From positions 1 through 44,366 of the forward strand of contig JAITHB010000140.1 of assembly GCA_031280145.1 (NCBI GenBank): a DNA stretch of 44,366 bases, read 5' to 3'. Below, piece after piece: positions 15,812-22,110 of this stretch. Numbering within the stretch: position 1 is the stretch's first letter; each line of letters begins with the position of its first letter. The translations under genes were made by a program, and so were the position numbers. This DNA comes from Oscillospiraceae bacterium. Lineage in GTDB: Bacteria; Bacillota; Clostridia; Christensenellales; Aristaeellaceae. The notes below the pieces were generated by a model, which had not been told where the DNA came from, ran no database searches, and saw only the letters and a list, made by a program, of their open reading frames with translations.

Positions 15812-17134
15812 ATGTCCGGTTTCCGCATAAGCACAAGCCCGCCGCTTCACGGCGAGGTTTCGATACATACAGCGAAGAACTCAGTTCTGCCGATACTTGC
15901 GGCCTGCCTGCTGACGAACGAGCAGTGCAGCATCCTCAGCACGCCGCGCCTGACGGACGTTCTTGCAATGCAGGAGCTTCTCGAAGCCTGCGGAGCGGAA
16001 TGCGAGTGGGACGGCACGACCTTCCACGTGAAGGCGGAGGACTTGACCGTCCTTGACACCTGCGCTAAAAAATCCGAACAAGGAAGCGCAGCGGGCGCAA
16101 CGGAAAAGAGTACTCTCTCCCCCGCCGCTGTTCGCAAGGACGACGCCATGCGCCGTATGCGCGCGTCAATTCTCATCATGGGTCCGCTGTTGGCGAGACT
16201 CGGTACTGTTCGCGTTTCGCTGCCAGGCGGCTGCGCGATCGGACAGCGACCGATAGACCAGCACCTCAAGGGAATGATAGCGCTCGGCGCGACAGTTAGT
16301 CAGGAACAAGGGTGTATAGAGCTTTCAGGCAAGCTGAAGGGCGCTTCCATCTACCTTGATATGCCGAGCGTCGGCGCAACGGAAAACATAATGATGGCGG
16401 CGGTCACGGCGGCAGGCTTGACACGCATAGAGAACGCCGCCAAAGAGCCTGAAATTGTGGACCTTTCAATGTTCCTGAACGCGATGGGCGCGCATATATC
16501 CTTCGCGGGAACGGGAACCATACTCATCCAAGGCGTGTCCAATCTTCACGGTGTGCGCTATCAGCCGATACCCGACAGAATAGAAGCGGGAACTCTTGCC
16601 TGCGCCGCGGCAATCGCGGGCGGCAATATTCTTCTGCGCGGCGCGAGACCCGAGCACCTTCGCGCACTTCTGTACAAGCTTCAGGAAACAGGCGTAATCA
16701 TCATAGAACAGCGCGACGGAATCCGCATCCGCGGAAAATCGCTGACGCCAATCTCCGTGCGCACGATGTACTACCCCGGCTTTCCGACAGACCTTCAAGC
16801 CCCGCTTATGGCGGTGTCCTGCTATGCGCCGGGCACGTCCGTCTTCACTGAAACCGTGTTTGAGAACAGGTTCATGCACGCAACAGAACTGCGCAGATTG
16901 GGCGCGTCCATCCGCGTGGAAGACCGCATCGCGCTGGTTGAGGGCGGCAAACAGTTGTACGGAACAAAAGTAACAAGCCCCGACCTTCGCGCGGGAGCCG
17001 CGCTGATTGTAGCCGCGGTCGGCGCGAAGGGCGATACCATCGTGAACGACCCTCAGGGACACATCGACCGCGGCTACGAAAACATTGAAGAAACGATGAG
17101 CAGGCTGGGCGTTCCGATAGTCAGGGAAAAGTAA
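15812..17134 (+). CDS. murA: UDP-N-acetylglucosamine 1-carboxyvinyltransferase
   Basis: 440 residues. This enzyme transfers enolpyruvate from PEP to UDP-GlcNAc, the first committed step of peptidoglycan synthesis. ATG 15812 has AAGGAGG (15797-15803) with an 8-nt spacer; the frame is open upstream but without a ribosome site. The catalytic loop is PGGCAIGQRPIDQHLKG with Cys141, the residue attacked by fosfomycin. Other hallmarks are HTAKNSVLPILAACLL (about 19-34), MRRMRASILIMGPLLAR (about 113-129) and MYYPGFPTDLQAPLMA. Compared with B. subtilis MurAA there is an extra segment of about 25 residues (roughly 82-107, Ser/Ala/Lys-rich) between the FHVKAEDL strand and MRAS. All key residues are intact, so it should be active. 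Confidence 0.96.
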   Translation: MSGFRISTSPPLHGEVSIHTAKNSVLPILAACLLTNEQCSILSTPRLTDVLAMQELLEACGAECEWDGTTFHVKAEDLTVLDTCAKKSEQGSAAGATEKSTLSPAAVRKDDAMRRMRASILIMGPLLARLGTVRVSLPGGCAIGQRPIDQHLKGMIALGATVSQEQGCIELSGKLKGASIYLDMPSVGATENIMMAAVTAAGLTRIENAAKEPEIVDLSMFLNAMGAHISFAGTGTILIQGVSNLHGVRYQPIPDRIEAGTLACAAAIAGGNILLRGARPEHLRALLYKLQETGVIIIEQRDGIRIRGKSLTPISVRTMYYPGFPTDLQAPLMAVSCYAPGTSVFTETVFENRFMHATELRRLGASIRVEDRIALVEGGKQLYGTKVTSPDLRAGAALIVAAVGAKGDTIVNDPQGHIDRGYENIEETMSRLGVPIVREK

Positions 17135-17143
17135 TCCGTTCCG

Positions 17144-18280
17144 TCAGATTCCGTTCCTCGCGATATCCATCACCGCCGTCAGAAGCGCGTCGACGTCCGC
17201 CTTCGTGTTGCTTATTCCGACGGACGCGCGCGCCGCGCCCAGATTAATCGTGCCGTAATGCGTATGCACCGCAGGCGCGCAATGCAAGCCGCCGCGAACG
17301 CCGATGTGTCTGCGGTTCAGCTCCGTCGCAACCTGCCCCGAACTGTATCCGTCTACGTTGAACGGAACGACGGCGCAATCGGGCGCGCGGTTCGTCAGCG
17401 TCTTTACGCCGCCGATGCTCTGCAGCTCGTTCCACAGGTAGTCGCCGAGTACCTTCTCGTGCGCGTAGAACGCTTCGCGCCGCGCGTTTACCATGCGCGT
17501 GCCGACCAGCAAGCCCGCGATACCCACGGCGTTCAGCGTGCCGCTCTCGTACGCTTCGGGAAGCTCGTCGGGCTGAATCATCGATTCCGAGGAAGAACCC
17601 GTGCCGCCCTCGCGGAACGGCTCAAGCGCAACGCCTTCCCTTATGTACAGACCGCCTGTTCCCATCGGTCCCAGCAATCCCTTATGCCCCGGAAACGCGA
17701 GCATGTCGCAGCCAATCTTCTTCACGTCAACTTCAAGCATACCCAGCGACTGCGCGCCGTCCACAAGAAACAGCACGCCGTGCTTCGCCGCGACCTTTCC
17801 GATCTCGACGACAGGCTGCGCAATACCCGTGACGTTTGAAACATGGTTAACCACAATCAGCTTCGTGTTCGGTTGAACCGCGGCTTCTATCTGTTCCGCA
17901 GAAACATATCCCTCGTCTCCGGGCGCGAGCAGCGACCATGTGATGAGTCCCTTTTGCACCATCCCGTTTATCGGACGCAAAGCGGAGTTGTGTTCCAGCA
18001 TGGTTGTGATAACGTGGTCGCCCGCCTTCACGCAGCCGAATATCGCAAGGTTCAGCGCGTCCGTGCAGTTGAACCCGAACGAGATCAGCTCGGGATTGTC
18101 GTTGTTTATAAGTTTGCTTATTTCCTCGCGGCAGTTCCACACGACGCGTCCCGCGGCGAGCGAAAGCGTATGCCCCGCGCGGCCTGGGTTTGCTCCGATC
18201 GTCCGCATTGCGCCCGCGACCGCGTTTATCACTTTTTCGGGCTTGGGGAAAGAAGTCGCCGCGTTATCAAGGTATATCAT
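17144..18280 (-). CDS. Class V aminotransferase, cysteine desulfurase family
   Basis: A 378-residue PLP enzyme that would take sulfur (or selenium) from cysteine (or selenocysteine). The N-terminus MIYLDNAATSFPKPE is typical. The PLP lysine sits in FPGHKGLLGPMGTGGLY (about residue 199), PLP contacts include MLEHNSALRP and LVDGAQSLGM, and the catalytic cysteine is in RGGLHCAPAVHTHYG near residue 340. The short CsdB-like form with PGHKGLLGP is common in anaerobes beside selD, yedF and DUF3343 genes. Here a DUF3343 gene is divergent 300 nt away, so a role in sulfur/selenium transfer is reasonable. The start has AAGGAG immediately upstream, abutting a GC-rich dispersed repeat. It is convergent with murA. 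Confidence 0.9.
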   Translation of the reverse strand: MIYLDNAATSFPKPEKVINAVAGAMRTIGANPGRAGHTLSLAAGRVVWNCREEISKLINNDNPELISFGFNCTDALNLAIFGCVKAGDHVITTMLEHNSALRPINGMVQKGLITWSLLAPGDEGYVSAEQIEAAVQPNTKLIVVNHVSNVTGIAQPVVEIGKVAAKHGVLFLVDGAQSLGMLEVDVKKIGCDMLAFPGHKGLLGPMGTGGLYIREGVALEPFREGGTGSSSESMIQPDELPEAYESGTLNAVGIAGLLVGTRMVNARREAFYAHEKVLGDYLWNELQSIGGVKTLTNRAPDCAVVPFNVDGYSSGQVATELNRRHIGVRGGLHCAPAVHTHYGTINLGAARASVGISNTKADVDALLTAVMDIARNGI

Positions 18281-18586
18281 ATGTTTCTCCTTGCGGAAGG
18301 AACGCTATCGCGTTCCCCGGATTCGCGCTCTCTCGCTTTGCTCGAACCGCGCGCCGGAATTGATACCGAATCAATCCCGAAAAACCGATTCCATACAGTT
18401 TATTGATATTATCTATATGCGAAGGCGCGCAAAAAAACACCCACAAAATTTGTCCGCCGATCATTTTGTATCAAATAAACCGAATAATGCAAGGTCAAAT
18501 TGTAATCATAATGGTAGGCTTGCGCGTATATTATTTCCCGAGGGCTTTATCAGCTCGTTCGTATACATACAGTAGGAGTGATTATA
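18281..18586. other. Divergent intergenic region, cysteine desulfurase / DUF3343
   Basis: About 300 nt without a gene. The left part holds the dispersed GC-rich repeat (18291-18360). The rest is AT-richer, with a run of seven A at 18431 and no clear consensus promoter on either strand. No tRNA or riboswitch fold is obvious. Confidence 0.6.
18291..18360 (-). repeat. Dispersed GC-rich repeat, copy 1
   Basis: It shares TTGCGGAAGGAACGCT (16 nt), GCGTTCCCCGGATTCGCGC (19 nt) and CGCGCGCCGG with the reverse complement of 28342-28403. GGAACGC...GCGTTCC forms a small hairpin. Its end abuts the ribosome site of the cysteine desulfurase gene. Confidence 0.8.
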
Positions 18587-18859
18587 ATGACTGAAAACTT
18601 TGGAATAGCAGCGTTCCGTTCAAGGCAGCAAGTTCTGCGCCTGCAATCCGCCCTTCGCCGCGCGGGGCTTAAGGCGGAGGTGGTCGCGACGCCGAAAGAC
18701 GTAGCCATCGGCTGCGGCTTATCAGTGCAGTTCGACTTGAATCAGACCGAATCGGTTCTGCAAACATACAGAAAACTTGGCGCGAGCAACCTCATTGGGT
18801 TCTACTCGGTCGAGCGCGTCGACAACAAGACGAGCAGACTGACGCCGCTGACCGTATAA
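18587..18859 (+). CDS. DUF3343 protein
   Basis: A 90-residue soluble protein. ATG 18587 follows AGGAG (18574-18578) with an 8-nt spacer. The pattern is that of DUF3343: an N-terminal strand and helix, NFGIAAFRSRQQVLRLQSAL, then ATPKDVAIGCGLSVQFD with a single conserved cysteine near residue 44. Family knowledge: DUF3343 proteins resemble small sulfur or selenium carrier proteins of the YedF/TusA neighbourhood and often lie beside CsdB-type cysteine desulfurases. The divergent neighbour is such an enzyme. A role in carrying the released chalcogen is inference; no selD or yedF is in the window. Confidence 0.8.
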   Translation: MTENFGIAAFRSRQQVLRLQSALRRAGLKAEVVATPKDVAIGCGLSVQFDLNQTESVLQTYRKLGASNLIGFYSVERVDNKTSRLTPLTV

Positions 18860-18909
18860 AGTACTCTTGCAAAGCGCTGATTACACGATTGCCCGAAGGC
18901 ACTTATGGG

Positions 18910-19800
18910 TCAAGGGCTTTGCCCCTGTTGCCCCTGCCACTCGCGCGGAACGAGTCCGCGCGAAGCTATGCGCGTCGTGAAGCTGCGCTCCCAAATCGGT
19001 TTCATCAGTTCCCACGCTTTCTGGGCGGAATGCGCGGATGTAAACACGCCGAACACCGCGCTTCCACTGCCGGACATCTGCGCCGTCAGCGCGCCCGCGT
19101 GCTCCAACGCTTGAATGGCATACGCAATCTCAGGGCGAAGAATCACCGCGGTCGGCTGAAGCGCATTCGTCAGCGCGCTTGTCATGCGGAAAAACTCGCC
19201 GCTTGAGACTGCGTCCAGCGCGGCGGTTATATCCGCGCGGCGCGCTTTCTCGCCGTCAAACAGACTGAACACTTCCTTTGTGGACAACCCTCTGCACGGC
19301 TGCACGATAACCAGATAGCATAACTTGGGAACAGGCAGCCGCTCCAGAACCTCCCCGACGCCCGTCGCTCTCGCCAGTCCGCCGCATATGCAAAACGGAA
19401 CGTCCGCGCCAATCCGAAGCCCGACAGCTTGCAGCTCATCGTCGGAAAGCCCGAGCTTCCACAATCGGTTAAGCCCCACAAGCACCGCAGCCGCGTCCGC
19501 GCTTCCGCCGCCAAGTCCCGCGCCAATCGGTATGCGTTTGGTAAGCTTTATCGTAACGCCTTGCTCAACCTTAAACATGTCTCGAAGAAGAAGCGCGGTG
19601 CGAATCGCGAGATTGCTGTCGTCGCGCGGAACCCTTGCGCCGACTTCCGCGACAAGCTCAATCGTGTCCGAACGGAAGAACTCCACAGTGTCGTAAAGCT
19701 CGACCGACTGCATAAGCGTGTCGAGCAGATGATACCCGTCGTCCCTTTTTCCGACTACATCCAGCGCCCAGTTAATCTTCGCGCGCGCCTTTATTTTCAT
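18910..19800 (-). CDS. ispE: 4-(cytidine 5'-diphospho)-2-C-methyl-D-erythritol kinase
   Basis: A 296-residue GHMP kinase of the non-mevalonate (MEP) isoprenoid pathway. The N-terminus ARAKINWALDVVGKRDDGYH (about 5-24) is the CDP-ME kinase signature with the catalytic Lys. The ATP loop is PIGAGLGGGSADAAAVL (about 92-108). The third GHMP motif is MSGSGSAVFGVF near 242-253. The last 20 or so residues (to WQGQQGQSP) look unrelated to the family and are encoded by hairpin-forming DNA, so the C-terminus may have been extended by repeat sequence. It overlaps the histidine kinase gene by 4 nt (ATGA) and so belongs to the two-component operon, which is an unusual partner. Confidence 0.94.
   Translation of the reverse strand: MKIKARAKINWALDVVGKRDDGYHLLDTLMQSVELYDTVEFFRSDTIELVAEVGARVPRDDSNLAIRTALLLRDMFKVEQGVTIKLTKRIPIGAGLGGGSADAAAVLVGLNRLWKLGLSDDELQAVGLRIGADVPFCICGGLARATGVGEVLERLPVPKLCYLVIVQPCRGLSTKEVFSLFDGEKARRADITAALDAVSSGEFFRMTSALTNALQPTAVILRPEIAYAIQALEHAGALTAQMSGSGSAVFGVFTSAHSAQKAWELMKPIWERSFTTRIASRGLVPREWQGQQGQSP
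18911..18962. repeat. Hairpin pair in the 3' end of ispE
   Basis: CGCGCGGA (18942-18949), loop ACGAG, TCCGCGCG (18955-18962) is a perfect 8-bp stem. Next to it, AAGGGCTTTGCCC around 18912-18924 can form a second, smaller hairpin. They encode the atypical last residues of IspE. Confidence 0.6.
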
Positions 19801-21260
19801 GAAGGTTTTATCTCCGCTCGTTTAAGTGTGAACGCGAAGCGCGTACCCTTTCCGATTTCAGACTCAACCGTTATCGTTTGGCGATGCAAATCCAGTATCT
19901 TCTTCACAATCGCAAGCCCGAGCCCCGTTCCCTTTCCCGAGGTTCGCGCCTTATCCACCGTGTGGAACCTGTGAAACACAAGCGCAAGCTCATCCTTGGG
20001 AATGCCAAGCCCGTCGTCCTCAACCGCGACAAGCGTCTTTGCGCCATTCGTTTCAACCTCGATGGTAAGCGTACCATTTGGCTTGCCATACTTAATAGCG
20101 TTGTCGATAAGGTTTGACACGACTTGGTCTATGCGTTCCATGTCCGCCAGAACGAACGCGGGCTCGTCACCGAGCAGAAGGTTTACGTCCATGCCGTTCT
20201 CGTTGATTCTTTCCTCATAGCGGATGAGCGCTTTGCGAATCAGCTCCGATACGTCGAACCTGTCCTCATTCAGCGTCAGATTGCCCGACTCAATCCGCGA
20301 CAAATCGAGCAGCGACGCAACAAGGCGAGTGAGCCTGCGCGTTTCGTCAAGGACAATCCCGATGTAGCGCTGCCGCTCATCCTCGGGAATAACTCCGTCG
20401 CGCATCCCTTGCAGGAAGCCCGTCATGCTGGTGAGCGGCGAGCGAAGCTCGTGCGACACGTCGGAAACGAAGCTGCGCCGCATGTCTTCAAGGTTCTTTA
20501 GGTCGCGCGTCATCTCCGCCATCGCGTCGGACAGCACCGCGACTTCGCGAAGCCCTGTCTGCTGCGGCAGACTTACGTCAAACTCGCCCTTGGCAATCTT
20601 CGACGCGGCGGCCGCCATTTTGCGAAGCGGGCGGGTTAGCTGTCTCACAACAATGAATAACAGCGCGCTCAGCACGATTGCGGAAGCGACCATCGCGATT
20701 GCGACGTGCGAGAGAATACCGCTGTACGAAGCGCGAATCGTCTGCGCGTTCGTGTGGATGAACACTACGCCCATCTTTATGCCGTTCTCCGTCCACGGAA
20801 ACGCGACGGTGAACACGTCCCCGATTCCGTCCGCAGAGCGCGAGCGAACGCGAATCGGCTGACCCGATTCCCCCACCTGCCGCAGATACTCAAGCGTCTC
20901 CTCATATGGCAGACCCGCGACTTCTCCGTGTTCCACGCCTTGCATAATATTTCTGCCGTACACATCCATAACGATTATTCCAGCGTCAAACTCCGACTGC
21001 ACCTCCAGCACTTTAAGGTACAGATATTCCTCCAGCCCGCGCGCGGAAGCTGAACGCTGGCTAGCGAGGAACGCAATCTCCGCCGCCTGAATCAGAAGCT
21101 CGTCCAAACGCGCTTCCGTCTTATCCTCCACAATCAAGTGATACAGAAGCGCGGACAGCAGAATCATCGCGAACAAAAGCGCGGACAGCATCAGCGCCAT
21201 CATGCGCGAATATATAGTTGAAAACAAGCGGCGCTTCCGCTTGGGCTTACCGCCGGTCAC
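19797..21260 (-). CDS. Membrane sensor histidine kinase
   Basis: 487 residues with classic layout. Membrane segment 1 is at about 20-43, an outside sensor domain at about 45-183, membrane segment 2 at about 184-206 and a HAMP linker at about 207-260. The phospho-acceptor His270 lies in FVSDVSHELRSPLTSMTGF. The ATPase domain has the N box VVSNLIDNAIKYGKPNG, G1 VEDDGLGIPKDE and G2 GKGTGLGLAIVKKIL. The signal is unknown: the sensor domain looks like a single PAS/dCache-like alpha-beta fold, but I cannot assign a ligand. It overlaps the response regulator by 4 nt upstream and ispE by 4 nt downstream, so the three are made from one transcript. Confidence 0.95.
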   Translation of the reverse strand: MTGGKPKRKRRLFSTIYSRMMALMLSALLFAMILLSALLYHLIVEDKTEARLDELLIQAAEIAFLASQRSASARGLEEYLYLKVLEVQSEFDAGIIVMDVYGRNIMQGVEHGEVAGLPYEETLEYLRQVGESGQPIRVRSRSADGIGDVFTVAFPWTENGIKMGVVFIHTNAQTIRASYSGILSHVAIAMVASAIVLSALLFIVVRQLTRPLRKMAAAASKIAKGEFDVSLPQQTGLREVAVLSDAMAEMTRDLKNLEDMRRSFVSDVSHELRSPLTSMTGFLQGMRDGVIPEDERQRYIGIVLDETRRLTRLVASLLDLSRIESGNLTLNEDRFDVSELIRKALIRYEERINENGMDVNLLLGDEPAFVLADMERIDQVVSNLIDNAIKYGKPNGTLTIEVETNGAKTLVAVEDDGLGIPKDELALVFHRFHTVDKARTSGKGTGLGLAIVKKILDLHRQTITVESEIGKGTRFAFTLKRAEIKPS

Positions 21261-21970
21261 AGCTGCTTGACCTCAAACTTGTAACCCACGCGCCACACGG
21301 TTTTGATTGTCCAGCCGAAGCGTTCGCTATCCTGAAGCTTCTCGCGCACGCGCATCACATGCACGTCCACCGTTCTGTTCTCGCCGAAGAATTCGTATCC
21401 CCACACTTGCTCGATAAGCTGCTCGCGCGTAAACACTTGGTTCGGATGCTCCGCCAGAAAGTACAGCACCTCAAGCTCCTTGGGCGGCATCTCTATCGTA
21501 TTGCCCGCGAACGATACGGTGTAGCGCGTCAAGTTCACGGTAAGCCCCGGGAAACTCACTTCCTTCGACGACGCGTCGTTCGCGCCTAATCCGCTTCTGC
21601 GGAGCACGGCTTTCACGCGCGCGAGCATCTCCTTTGGCTCAAACGGTTTTACTATATAGTCGTCCGCGCCAAGCTCCAGCCCCAGCACCTTGTCGAAGGT
21701 TTCATCCTTCGCGGTCAGCATGATTATCGGAATGTTCGCGGACTTGCGTATCTCGCGCAGAACCTGCCAGCCGTCCATTGACGGCAGCAGAACGTCAAGC
21801 AGAACGAGGCTGGGCGGATTATCGCGGAATTGCTTGAGCGCCTTCGCGCCGTCGGCGGCCGTCTCCACCGCGTAGCCTTCCTTCGTCAAGTAAAGCTCGA
21901 CAAGGCGCAGAATATTCGCGTCGTCGTCCACTAATAGTATTCTCGGTTTATTTTCCTTTATAAGTATCAC
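21257..21970 (-). CDS. OmpR/PhoB-family response regulator
   Basis: 237 residues when started at GTG 21970, which follows AAAGGAA; the reading frame is open further upstream, but that extension is encoded by a repeat and is unlikely to be translated. The receiver domain (about 9-120) has the acidic pair VDDDAN, phospho-acceptor Asp59 in VLLDVLLPSMDGW, and the switch Lys in IIMLTAKDE. The winged-helix output domain (about 138-235) has YFLAEHPNQVFTREQLIEQV and RTVDVHVMRVREKL. It pairs with the adjacent histidine kinase. The leader is a long inverted repeat, which may limit expression. Confidence 0.95.
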   Translation of the reverse strand: MILIKENKPRILLVDDDANILRLVELYLTKEGYAVETAADGAKALKQFRDNPPSLVLLDVLLPSMDGWQVLREIRKSANIPIIMLTAKDETFDKVLGLELGADDYIVKPFEPKEMLARVKAVLRRSGLGANDASSKEVSFPGLTVNLTRYTVSFAGNTIEMPPKELEVLYFLAEHPNQVFTREQLIEQVWGYEFFGENRTVDVHVMRVREKLQDSERFGWTIKTVWRVGYKFEVKQL

Positions 21971-21982
21971 CTTTCCTTTAGT

Positions 21983-22110
21983 TAAGAGGTACGAGGTAAA
22001 AGGTACGAGGTAAGAGGTACGAGGTTTTGGTTTTAGCATTCATTCGTACAAGTCCAACAACCAACTCTTACCTCGTACCTTTTACCTCGTACCTTTTACC
22101 TTTTACCTCT
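21983..22110. repeat. Long inverted repeat built from GGTACGAGGTAAAA units
   Basis: The arm at about 21983-22024 repeats AAGAGGTACGAGGTAAAAGG units. The arm at about 22068-22110 is its reverse complement (CTTACCTCGTACCTTTTACC). The loop is about 43 nt. On the transcribed minus strand the purine arm comes first and the pyrimidine arm runs up to the response-regulator ribosome site. It fills the whole gap between mutS2 and the regulator. Confidence 0.8.

Noticed and set aside
18860-18909. Terminator between DUF3343 and ispE
   Set aside because: The convergent gap has no stem followed by a T-run on either strand.
21971-22039. N-terminal extension of the response regulator
   Set aside because: It would be translated from the inverted repeat and would bury the AAAGGAA ribosome site before GTG 21970; the receiver domain starts normally without it.
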